A stretch of 64,000 bases of DNA. Source: Pomacea canaliculata. Lineage: Eukaryota > Mollusca > Gastropoda > Architaenioglossa > Ampullariidae. The stretch is taken from assembly GCF_003073045.1 (NCBI RefSeq), contig NC_037597.1, positions 3,286,190 to 3,350,189 on the forward strand. The letters run 5' to 3'. Made by a program: the position numbers and the translations under genes. Shown piece by piece: positions 46,670-56,699 of this stretch. The notes under the pieces are model-generated. The model did no database searches, had not been told where the DNA came from, and was given only the letters and a program-made list of their open reading frames with translations. Each line of letters begins with the position of its first letter. Positions within the stretch are counted from its first letter, which is position 1.

Positions 46670-49600
46670 TCAGGTGGTAATGTACTGTTTCTGTAGCATA
46701 TCTTTAACACGGTCGGCAGAAGAGTGGGTGCTACACTGGTATTTAACATCATCAATATGATACCACATCACCGCATGGTAAAAGAACTCGTACACCAGCA
46801 AAAAATCATTACATCTTGAGCTTTTTGGTATTATTTTGTGATATTCCTGGAAGAATTGTTCATCAAATGCTTCCTCCAAATAGGACAGAATAAGATCAAA
46901 CTGACAATGACCATACAACACTGAGGGGTCAAAGACAACTGAAAAGAAAAAAAGCAATGAAATTTTCTGTGTAGATTCTCTGTCTGATATTTATCTCTGC
47001 ACTTGAGTTAACCTTTAAGGATTGTGAAAGATAGGACAAAAATACCTGTCACTCTGTTGTTCTTTTGTTAAAATATCCAGTCATTTCTTTTTTTTACTTC
47101 ATTTGTATACAAATGACTAGCATATCATCTGTAGCATGTTCTAGCATTGCTTGTAAATATCTTTAAAAGTAAAATATGAGAAATATATCTGCTAGTCTGT
47201 TCAAAACTGATCAAGATTATCATATTAAAAAAAACTGCATTATTTTTGCAGTTGATGCTGCAACCTTAATTCATACCAATTCTAAAGAAGCTTTTTCCAT
47301 AAGAAAACTTCCAGAAGACGCCCTATATACATTTCATTAATACCTGACAATGTTTATGAAACAACCCAAAACAAGCCTTTAAATTGTACAGCTAGTGTGT
47401 GTGGGTAGTTTATAAGTCTACTTACATTGTTTAATTTTAAGTGCTTGTAAGTACTTTTAACTCCCCAAATAGATACCTCTTCCAGCATTGTCTTTGGCAG
47501 TTACCAAAAAAAGCAACCTTTCTTCCAAAGAGTGCAACCCATAGGGATATTACATTGACTCCACACAATGAAAAACAGCACTTACACTTACCCATTTCAA
47601 TTTTTTTAAAGTATAAAGATGGAAAACATACCTGGTCCTTTCTCAGTCTGTCCAAAGTTGGCCAAACACAAGTCACCATGGTTTATAGCAGGAGTCAATG
47701 ATTCCTTCTCAAACACCTTAGGTATGTAACGCTGTAGCCAAGCCCATTTTTCAGAAAGGGTTCGATCTGAATACTGCAATGTAAGCAAACCATACATTTC
47801 AGGATGTCCTCTATTATAAAGTGAAATAAGATAAGCCTAAGCAGTAATAAGTTAATTACTAAGTCCAAAAATCACCAACGCTTATTAAACATTTTTCTAT
47901 GCTTACATATAGCTCTATACATATCTATATAGTGACCAAATGTAAGGTGACCAGACGTTTCGGGGGCGAAAGGGGACACATGCTGATGATGGTGTCGTCA
48001 CCATCAAAGAACGCCGGTAAAAAGTGATTTTTAAAGACAACCGGGACATTTGATGGACTTGCCAGAAAGCAGTTTAGTTTAGAAACATTAGATTTACTGT
48101 CTTCCCGCCCGATGACAGGCAGGACACGAGTTTGTTCTCTCCTATCAAAATGTGCTTCTGGATCTTTGATGTCCTCTTGCGCCATCCCCAAAGAACATGA
48201 ATTAACAGTCGCCTCTCCAACATCCTGGTTCTCAGCACAGGCACACAAGGCTGTGTCCTCTCTACCTCTCTGTTCTGCATTTTCACCAACAACTGTGTCT
48301 CAGCTCATGGATCAATATAAATAGGGAAGTTTGCAGATGACACCATGGTGGCAGGACTCATTGCAAATAATAATGTGTGTCCTACTCACACAAGTGGTGT
48401 GTACAGCTAGCCAATGTGTTGGCTGTAATTACCCCATGGCCACAATCTATGCCCGGCACAATCTATCTCATGCCCTTTGAAGTCAGGTGTAGACTATTTT
48501 TAGGCCACCATCTTCCATTTTCTGTTTATCTAACTAAAATCTAAATGTTTAAGATATTGCAAGATTTGATGTCTCTGGTCTTACCTTAGTCTGAAGTCCA
48601 GACATCAAAGGCTGCAGAATGTCACCTATGAAGTATTCCTGCAAAATTTTAACACATTAAATCTCCTGAAATTTCTTGAAACAGATGCCTGTGTCACAAA
48701 TAAAGCCACTCATTTCAAAACTAAAATGAACAATCATTCATATACCTGGATACTTTAGGCATAAGCAGTTTGTTTTCCATATTTCACCAACCATTTTCTT
48801 CATGCTACAAGGAAAAATAAAACTGCGCTGACAAGAAGTAAAGAGATGAAGGAAATACAAGTTATGTTACAAGTTCTTATTAAAGCTTACATAACAAATT
48901 GCACACCAAACATAATTACCTGCCAGGTATCTCGCCACATCTGTCCAGTTCTGAAAGTACCAATGAAGTGATCAAAGTCACTGCCAAACTTAATGGTTCC
49001 AGTAAGTCCTGATTTATCCCCTTTATAGTGCACCCTGCTTTCACAAACTGTCTTCTTGTGCACCAGTTCATCATTAAAAGCATGTAGCCTAGAGGCAAAA
49101 TGGACATTAAAGCTTAAGCTACATCTGTATAATATAAATGAATTTTATTTCATCATTTCATTCAATTTCACAACCACCTAATTTGTGGATTAACAAGCAA
49201 ACTTGAAATCTACCATAGTTTAGATTCACTAAACTTTTTAAGTCAACAAAAGAAATATGAAGAGTGAAAATCTTTATATACCATCAATAATTATGAGTTT
49301 CTTGTGGTGAATTGATTAATCCAGCTCTGTTAACAGGCATAATTTAAAGCATAAGGCATGCTTGATATATTGCCTTTGACTAGGCCTGCACGCCTTAATA
49401 TCTGCTGGTTGCAGAGCCAATTATTATCCTATTTATAGATCCTTATGCAATCTTGGAGGACCTGTGTTCTAGAAAGAGTATGCTAGTGTGTAAGGAGATA
49501 ATTTTCTAAGCAAATGAGTCATATATTGACATACACGTAAGTGCATACACATACCATAGATGTATATAGTTCAGAATATTAGTTTGTGCACACACCATCA

Positions 49601-50762
49601 CACACAACAGGAACATATCAACATAAAAACCTTCCAATCTGCCTTCCAAACTGAGGCCAGAAATTCTTCAAAGGTTCCAAACCAGGTATGAACTCAAGCA
49701 AATGAATGACCCTTTGTCAGCTGGAAGAAGAAATGCCTGAAAACATGGAAAGATCATATGAAATTGCAAGCTCATACAGCAATAATGGTGTTTGGTTTTT
49801 TTTTTTTGTTATTGTTTTTTTTTTAGTAGACAGACCTGAACAACTATATAAAAAGCCTAGTCAACTGAGAGCTACTGATTAAAAAAACAATTTGCTCAAA
49901 TTAATAATAATGTACTGTATAAAAAAATAAGAAAGCTTAACAGATCTTTGATCAATAAAGATATATATGCATGCTGTAATTCCAAAAAACACTTCCCAAC
50001 ATAATATTGTTTTTTACACACACAAATACGACCACACAAGAATGATTTGTTAACAAATGCCTTTTTTTCTTCTAAAAGACATACTTGCCTTGAAAGAAAG
50101 GGGAACTGTGACACAAGCAGTTTGTTTCAACAACTGTAGGCTTTTGTGTTCAGATTCAAACATCTGCATGGCCTGAAATACGGTTCACTTTGCACAATAA
50201 ATAAAAACTATATATATTATACACATATCACCAACTACTAATAAAGTTTCACGACAGCCAGTAGTAGTTATACTTATTCTAGCGTGACTTAAAAAAAAAA
50301 AAAACTTGCTATAGTTTCCTTCACATACTTGAAACAGCCAAAACAAAAGGAGCAAATGCGGTTGGGTGGAACGCACGACTACATGGCCTTATTTGCCCAG
50401 CCTAATTTTAACCGAATAAAACGAAAATATCAATCGTTTTACAAATTGTAGTTTATTAACAACACAATTCCACCCCCTCTCAGATTACGGACAAGTTTGT
50501 GCTCGGATCGTGTCCGACACCTGTCATTCCTTCAAACACAGCATGGCGTCGCGCGAGCCACACAAGTAATGCATTTGTTGCAAAAAATAATTCTTACATC
50601 TTTGTTGAAGTTATACTTCACTAGAAAAGACTGCCCCGTCTTCACAGAACGGAAATGAGCTGCTTTGTTTACGATGCCACCAAATACTTCTCGCTCAAGG
50701 CATAAACTGTCGTCTGCTAACTCCAGTCGCAGATCCTCTTCGAGATCGTGAAAATTTAACAT
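46670..50762 (-). CDS. Fructosamine-3-kinase / ketosamine-3-kinase family protein
   Basis: Seven minus-strand exons: 50598-50762, 50089-50172 (or to 50085), 49631-49736, 48920-49088, 48585-48638, 47632-47773, 46670-46938. The chain of about 300 residues is normal for the family. FN3K phosphorylates sugars on glycated proteins and so reverses early glycation. N-lobe: EREVFGGIVNKAAHF and FLVKYN with the Lys, then MFESEHKSLQLL. C-lobe: GRLHAFND, catalytic loop INHGDLCLANFG, metal-site VVFDPSVLYGHCQFDL, and FFQEYHKIIPK. Exon 3 changes frame inside GSFIC/LEFIPGLEPL at a single G on the plus strand (49698); one more C on the coding strand gives a match to human LPGGGAAFVMEHL. That reading needs a GC donor (AAG|GCAAGT) for intron 2; the adjacent GT donor instead gives an in-frame TGA. 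Choline-kinase-like EcKL was considered and set aside because the DP.....GH pattern fits FN3K. Confidence 0.85.
48200..48370 (+). mobile_element. LINE reverse-transcriptase fragment in an FN3K-like intron
   Basis: Frames give LSTGTQGCVLS, LFCIFTNNCVSAHGS and KFADDTMVAGLIANNN, the G.PQG..LSPLL and FADDT core of a non-LTR reverse transcriptase. It is decayed and opposite to the host gene. Confidence 0.8.
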
Positions 50763-51885
50763 TTTCCGGTATAGTCTTTGACGTTTTGCTCATTAAATGT
50801 ATGAGAGACGAGATTTTATTCTCCTGAAGTATTCTTTATTGTACCATACGTTAAAGTCAGGAACAATGCTGGGGGGTTTTTGTTATCGTAGATTTTATGA
50901 GCAGAAGACCGAACTGTAGTTGGTTGCCCGTAGATTGAGCTCCCTTGCTGTGGTCTTTGGTCGCGGTGAGCATGAATCTGTCATGGATGAGCAGACGATC
51001 TTTTCAACCCTAGAACGAGGCTATCGACAGAACAGCTTCCGGTTTAGTGAACGACGACAATGGCTATGACAGCAGAGTCTGCGAGAGTAACAACAATAAA
51101 TAAACAGTCAGGAGGTGGTTTATACTGTTGCGTGGAAGGATGCCACTGTGCACATGTCAACTGTTTCGGTGAAATTTTTGTTTTCGCTTCCGCGGGTAGG
51201 TATATGGAAAGAGCAAGACGAGTGGCGAACGGCTCTCATTGACCGTTCAGACTAAAATTTAAATCCTCAGACTTAAACTATAGAAGTCTGAGGTCTGAGC
51301 TATTGAGGGCCAAGATTTGTTTGAAGCGGAAGTCTGACTGTCAATTGCAAAGTCAAGCAGCGGAGAACTTCGATAGAGGCCGAGCTTTATTATTATAGCC
51401 ATCCACCTATAATATATACACGTCAGTGCGGTGATGATGCAAAGATTTAGTGGCGGTTGTTGTGCAGCAAGTACGTATATATGGCTAATGTTTTCCAGTT
51501 TACGGCTGGACATGGTAGTTTAAAACATCTTATAATATCTTACCACCACATAACAGGTACCACATTTTTTTCTTCAGTCTCTCTGTCCAACTATAGTCGA
51601 TAATGCTGCTGCTGTGAATGAGATGATCTGAAGACTGTTCCGTCGGGGATGATGGAAGGCGTAGGGGATTGGTATTTTACGCCAAGAGGTATGAAACAAG
51701 ACGTTAATAGATAATATGCACGGAATGCATTTGATTTTTTGTTTTCATGTCTCACAAAGATGCTGCCGTTACAAACACAAAAATTAATGTCTTGCCAGGG
51801 CAAAATTAACCTTCAAACCAACACTCATTACATTTACACATCAAACTTCATCATGTGGAAGAATCTGGGTTTGGTTTTTTTTTTT
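50763..51885. promoter_or_regulatory. Upstream region of the FN3K-like gene
   Basis: It holds the promoter of the minus-strand kinase gene. On the plus strand an open frame at 51060-51242 begins just beyond it. Beyond 51250 no feature is supported; open frames on the minus strand at 51259-51803 have no recognisable content. Confidence 0.4.
51060..51242 (+). CDS. Small open frame with a THAP-like start, possibly a first exon or relic
   Basis: The 60-residue frame includes GGGLYCCVEGCHCAHVNC and FGEIFVFASAGRY. The CC..GCH start and the following F..F are reminiscent of the N-terminus of THAP zinc fingers, but the later Cys/His ligands are absent and no downstream exon was found. It may be a first exon (a GTAGGT donor-like site follows SAG), a transposon relic, or chance. 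Confidence 0.25.
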   Translation: MAMTAESARVTTINKQSGGGLYCCVEGCHCAHVNCFGEIFVFASAGRYMERARRVANGSH

Positions 51886-51891
51886 TTTATT
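51886..51891 (-). terminator. Candidate poly(A) signal of Tyr-rich gene A
   Basis: TTTATT on the plus strand (AATAAA on the minus), about 140 bases past the stop codon of gene A. Confidence 0.4.
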
Positions 51892-52031
51892 TGCGTCTTT
51901 CTTCACAGATATGTCAAACTAAACCTACATATCGCGACCTATGTCGCGACTAGCTTTGGAGAGTGAGAGGTGGTCATCTTTAGGGCCACTGAAAACGTCA
52001 GCATCGGTCGACAGACTTTAATTTCAAGACT

Positions 52032-54881
52032 TTATCTGTAAAAAATGGGGTAATCATTTCTGCGTGGTTCTCCCTCGCCGTCTGCGCGAAAAACGGCATC
52101 CTCAAGGTCGTTTGCCTTTTCGAGGGTCTCCTCGGCGCCGCTCACCACCTCCCGGGCCTCCGCGACCACATCTTCGGCGAGGGCTTCCAAAAGAACTGCG
52201 AGATCGAACATACAAATGTATTGACGATTGTCAAAACTCGAATCAGTGTAACATCTAATATCACTATAACTATTCGTCAGAAAGAAAATGAATTTTCCTT
52301 GAAGCTGTCATAGACATTGGAACCAGTGAGCACCTAGCTTGCTGCTAGCACTGTCTAGTCGCTTTTCGTAAGTGATTGTGCTAACTGAGCGCAAGGAACT
52401 CTTTCCTAAAATATCAGTAGCTCCAGCAACGAGTGAAAACTTTCACACAGAGAGATAAACAAAGTAACGTGGGACTGTCAGTGGATATGCTTAGTTAAAA
52501 TATTGACAAAAGTATGTTTACAAAATGTCTAAAATCAGAAGTTTATACGAACCTTTTAAGCTTGGTACCAATCACTATAATGGCCACTTAATAGACCAAA
52601 ACGAAAACTACAGCGATAGTTCAAGGTTCACAGTATTACACCAAACATATTTTCTGGAATGGTCTGCTTGTGTTGTTATTGCAAACCTGTTATCTGATTT
52701 TTTACTCCAAACGACTTGACGACTTGAATGTCTGTAGTATGTCTAAGAAAATTATCCAGTGATCAATATCTTCATCTTCATCGTAGTTGAACAACTTACC
52801 GTCTTGGTTGTCGCGGTTAGGAGACTGTGTTTGCCAGTAATCTGTAAAAGAATTTTACAGCATCAAAATATATAGTGTGTGTGTGTGTTGCTATGCACGT
52901 ACACTGCGAGTGAAAGGTTGTGTGTGCTCGTGTGTTAGTAGTACATCGTGTGTATACTAGATGTGTATACACTGTACGTTTTTGTGTGCAGTGTGAGACG
53001 AGCATAAATGAATCAACGCGTAAACTTATTTACTAGATGTTTTATGCAAAGCTAACATTATCTCTCGCCATTCAATGTAATTTCACAGATTCTTCTTCAG
53101 TGTACAGAAAAATACAACAGACTAAAAAAAAAAGATTAAATAATAGAGGTCTCATAAAAAGATGAGTTCGCAAACGAGAATTTTTTTAAAACTTAGTATT
53201 CATATTAGTGACATTGTTCCTCATACCGTAACGATTCCAGGGGTTGTAGGTTGTGTAGTAGTAGTTCCAATAGTCGTATGTTGTATCATAGCGCCAGGGG
53301 TTGTAGGTTGTGTAGTAGTAGTTCCAATAGTCGTATGTTGTATCATAGCGCCAGGGGTTGTAGGTTGTGTCGTAGTTGTTCCAATTGTTGTATGTTGTAT
53401 CATAGCGCCAAGGATTGTAGGTTGTGTCGTAGTTGTTCCAATTGTTGTATGTTGTATCATAGCGCCAGGGGTTGTAGGTTGTGTCGTAGTTGTTCCAATA
53501 GTTGTAGCCAGTTGTTTGGTAGGGGCTGTAGGTTGTGGAATATTGCCAGGGATACCCGCTAGAAGTTGAGTAGGAATTCCAGGGATAGCTGGTTGTGCCG
53601 TAGTTGTATGTTGTATAAGACGACGGATACTGTGTAGTAGCTGGAAGTTTGACATTGAAACTTTCTTGTTAAACACGATCTACAAGGGCAGTCATCAGCA
53701 AAATAAATGGCAGTCAACAGCCGTACTATGTTTAGCGGATAAGTGGAAGAACAAGAAAATTACAATATTATTTATTTCATATTTTTTAGATTTATTATAA
53801 TATACATTATTTGCTTGCATTTGGTAGTTGGTTTTTTTTTTTACTTCAAATGACTAACAACTGGTGCAACTGTATTTTTCTCAGTCTCCGTTTGTATGGA
53901 AACAAAACAGGTCACCAAGGAGAACTGAGAAGCTGTAAGTGATATCACTAAAACAACAAATGCGAGACGGCAATCCTTTACCGTCCACATTGCATCTGTT
54001 ACATTCAATCATACAGTCAACACAGATTATTACATTTATGAGAAGGGCAAGTTCTTTGGCTATGTTTATTGGGGCAGTTGAAGCGGTACAGCTCTTTAAT
54101 TATCTAGGTTTTATTCAAATTACGGTGTTTCACTGTTTTGGTATTTGCTTTAGCCGTGCAGCTGAATGATACTTTACGTTGGAATGCGGTAGCAACTGAC
54201 AGATGTATTGAACACACGTTTTAAAAAATCAAAATAAGCTCAATTTTTGTTTTCTTGTGTTTTATTAGGCGCTGAATATTTGCTACTTCTTCTGCTACAT
54301 GAGTGCTTGCAAAAATGGTTCTTTAACAGGTAACCTGCTTTATTGATAAGACTGTCTGGAGACGCCAGGTATGTCTCTCCTAGGTCTGAAAGGACAGCAA
54401 CTGTGTAGACTTGCTGGATAACAAACTTTGTACTTAGTTTCACTACAGCCTTACCTTGTCGCTTTTCTCTGTTCACCTTCTCCGGCTGAAAAATAAACAG
54501 CCATTTATAAACTTTTTGACCTTGTTACTAGATCTCCCTAAAGGCATTTTGACAGTGATCACAACTTGTTAGCATCGCAACAATAGTTTTTAACTATACA
54601 TCCTGGCCTCTGAAACTATGCATCGATCACTTTTTTGGTATCATCATGTTCAGTTATAAGTATATATGAGTGTAAAAATGTGTGTGTGCGTATACAGAAG
54701 ATTAGGAAAAGCGAGACAGAAGAAGGAGAGAGTTCAAGAATTAAACTCGACATGAAGGGTACAAAATATCTGAGCAAAACAACAGGAGACGAGAGACATA
54801 ACGAACCTTCAGAACAGCGAAACCGTCGGTGAGAGCGACAGCGGCGACCACCACCACCAAGATCTGTCTGAGTGTCGCCAT
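52032..54881 (-). CDS. Secreted tyrosine-rich repeat protein, paralogue A
   Basis: Five minus-strand exons splice cleanly (75+31+414+42+164 = 726 bases, 241 residues): 54807-54881, 54455-54485, 53227-53640, 52800-52841, 52032-52195. Layout: signal peptide MATLRQILVVVVAAVALTDG; propeptide PEKVNREKR ending in an R-x-K-R furin-type site; a mature region of about 138 residues starting QATTQYPSS with four 19-residue repeats of the type YNPWRYDTTYNNWNNYDTT; a linker DYWQTQSPNRDNQD; and an acidic amphipathic tail (EALAEDVVAEAREVVSGAEE...) ending NDYPIFYR. About 37 of the 138 residues are Tyr, with many Thr, Asn and Trp and no Cys. I know no named family. Composition suggests a DOPA-type cross-linking structural or adhesive protein (periostracum, glue, operculum or egg capsule), which is inference. 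The repeat frame is fixed by matching splice phase on both sides and by the paralogue. Confidence 0.87.
53234..53500 (-). repeat. 57-base coding minisatellite in gene A
   Basis: Four to five units of 57 bases (plus-strand start TAGCGCCAGGGGTTGTAGGT). Two subtypes alternate by GTCGTAGTTGTTCCAATTGT against GTAGTAGTAGTTCCAATAGT, coding NNWNNYD and DYWNYYY. Unit sequences are close to identical, suggesting recent turnover. Confidence 0.92.
53942..54029 (-). other. Cys-containing block in gene A intron 2, conserved in paralogue B
   Basis: The minus strand reads ICVDCMIECNRCNVDG and SRICCFSDI. The paralogue has ICVDCWTGRSRCSV and RICCYGDM at 61796-61865. No splice arrangement keeps phase with the neighbouring exons, so it may be a remnant exon, an alternative exon or simple duplicate intron sequence. 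Confidence 0.4.
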
Positions 54882-54929
54882 GTTGAGGGGAGTCCTGGTG
54901 CAGATGCCAGGAGTGAAAGTCTGGCGACC

Positions 54930-54935
54930 TTTATA
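54930..54935 (-). promoter_or_regulatory. TATA box of gene A
   Basis: The minus strand reads GCGGTATAAAGGTCGCCAG, about 49 bases upstream of the ATG. The same sequence sits at the same distance in gene B. Confidence 0.75.
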
Positions 54936-54961
54936 CCGCCGACAGACATCGTCGTGTCCTG

Positions 54962-54988
54962 CACCTGGTGGTTCATGTGGCACAGGTG
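54962..54988. promoter_or_regulatory. 27-base inverted E-box block upstream of gene A
   Basis: CACCTG (54962-54967) and CAGGTG (54983-54988) frame a GTGGTTCATGTGG core. The 27 bases are identical at 63122-63148 upstream of gene B. Candidate binding site for a basic helix-loop-helix factor. Confidence 0.55.
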
Positions 54989-56240
54989 AGGCTGAAACGC
55001 CTTTGCTGTTGTAACGTTTATCGTCTTTGGTTGCAGAGAAAGTGTATGCAGGAAGCCTTATGTACAGTTCTCAATCCTCTGCTAGCTGCTGACCACTGCA
55101 CGTATCTGTACTGAAGGTACCCACCATCCCGCAATGACTAAGACCGATAGCACAGCTCAGCAGAACAAAAGTTACCAAGCTCCGGTAATGAAAGGTCTAA
55201 TAAGCAGTGTTAATGCAGGTTGTAGGGTAATAGTTTTCTATTCACCAAGTACCTAACTTTCGACTAGAAATGAAATCAACATTTTTTCTGCATTTCGGCT
55301 CATTTTTAATGTGAAAAAAAAATCTTTTTTAATTTATGACTGTTAGAGTTATTTATGTATGCATGAGCACGCGTGTGTGTGGAATTGAAATTTTTTAGCT
55401 CTTTCACCATTAGCGATACATTTATAACAACAATAATAATATGTTACCTTTTTACATTTCATTTTCTTCACGACCTTTTCTCTCTTCGACCAGAAGATTA
55501 CTTTAAATGCTACTTCAAATGTTTTTAAAAAGAAATTCAGAAAGTAATACAGTAACTCAGCCCTCGGTGCTCTATTGTTGCATAAAGACCATCACTTCTG
55601 TGTAGTCAGCTTAATTTTCTAATGAACTAGATTTTTTCACGGAAAAATCGCGACACGTGAGTGTAATGTAGTTCCAAGCCACGTTTTGCTATTGATTTTG
55701 CGTATAATCATAAAGCAAACCATACCAGTAGAAAAAAGAGAACAAATATAACAAAAATGTATATTGTGTTGGAATGTTGAGGAATTTTCCCGAAACTAAG
55801 TCAGAATCACAGCAGCTTTGTCAGCTAGAATTATCTATTTCTACTGATATGCGAATACGTGGAAGAATACACTTTGTAAGTTTTAAATTTTTATTAAGAA
55901 ATATAATTTCAGACTATACTCACCAAAGAATATTTTGTTTGCAAAGTCAAGTGATAGACTAAATTGGAAGGTTTTCTTAATGAAATTGTTTGGGGGGTTG
56001 TCTTTTTTGTTTTTGTTTTTTTGTTTTTTACAAATGTGGTTCTCAATCTGTGTACCTCATTATGTGTAACACATAGATGGAGTTTGCAATGAAGGCTAAT
56101 TCGCTTCAAACGTAAAGCCAGAAACGAAGCTGGCGGCTTAGAGTCAAAAATAGCTTTAGAAAAATCGTTCTGACACAACTAATGGTGACAAGCGGGTTGG
56201 TGAGATAATGGTGACGGGGGAAAAATATCTAGTCTAGACC
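54989..56240. other. Spacer between gene A promoter and the kinase-fragment pseudogene
   Basis: Promoter similarity to gene B fades after about 55020. No coding sequence is supported. A homopolymer T stretch lies near 56000-56030. Confidence 0.4.
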
Positions 56241-56254
56241 ATGCTTTTTTTCAA

Positions 56255-56580
56255 CAGCTGTAGACTTCTGCAATCAGATTGAAACATCTGCACGGTTTGA
56301 CATACTGTGTGGTCTGCATATACTGTGTATCATAAAGTCATAAACTACTGAAAAAAAGTTTTTAATAAACTGAATCCGACTGTAGTTGTGATTATTAATG
56401 ACATTGCAATGACTCTAAACAAAATTATTTTGAGTTAATAGGTTTTCTATTTGAAACAGCAGCATAAAAAGTGTTTAAGACTTTTTGCAATTATACTTTA
56501 ATAAAAAAAAATTGTTTACAATACCACCGACTACTTCTTCTATAGTTGTATCTTTAAACTGTAGTCTAAATCTGAAACTA
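56255..56580 (-). pseudogene. Duplicated, decayed exons 1-2 of the FN3K-like gene
   Basis: The plus strand at about 56258-56310 (CAACAGCTGTAGACTTCTGC...) matches FN3K-like exon 2 (CAACAACTGTAGGCTTTTGT...) over about 55 bases with few changes, and 56505-56580 matches exon 1 (GTTTACAATACCACCGACTA against GTTTACGATGCCACCAAATA). The exon 1 part still reads EVVGGIVN against EVFGGIVN. Order and strand are as in the source gene at 50.1-50.8 kb. It marks the boundary of a tandem duplication that also produced genes A and B. Confidence 0.75.
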
Positions 56581-56699
56581 TGTACCGTGTTGGTTCCCCC
56601 AGGGCTAGACTTAGCACGGCAACACTAATGACACTGTCTGCCCTGCTTCACAGCTATTGCAAGTTTTCACGGATTTTTTCGCTTGCAAAATCTTTCAAT

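Noticed and set aside
48112-48324. Open frames near 48.1-48.3 kb as host exons
   Set aside because: The sequence is a reverse-transcriptase fragment of a LINE on the opposite strand to the host gene.
48751-48793. Possible extra FN3K-like exon (KKMVGEIWKTN)
   Set aside because: It breaks phase, while exons 48920-49088 and 48585-48638 join directly in phase.
46670-50762. Assignment as a choline-kinase-like / ecdysteroid kinase (EcKL) gene
   Set aside because: The HGDL loop alone is shared, but DPSVLYGHCQFDL and YHKIIPK match fructosamine-3-kinase more closely and the length fits.
52064-52258. Plus-strand Arg/Pro-rich open frame (GRLPFRGSPRRRSPPP)
   Set aside because: Shadow of the acidic tail exon of gene A on the minus strand. 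The same shadow occurs at 59656-59907 opposite gene B.
53162-53569. Plus-strand Val/Cys repeat frames (VVGCVVVVPIVV and CSSSSNSRMLYHSARGC types)
   Set aside because: Antisense of the Tyr-rich minisatellite. No start, signal or splice context, while the minus strand gives a consistent five-exon gene. The same holds for 60831-61229.
53221-53676. Minus-strand Thr/Pro/Gln frame (TTTTQPTTPGAMIQ type)
   Set aside because: Wrong frame of the repeat exon: phase from exon 2 and to exon 4, and the paralogue, all select the Tyr-rich frame instead.
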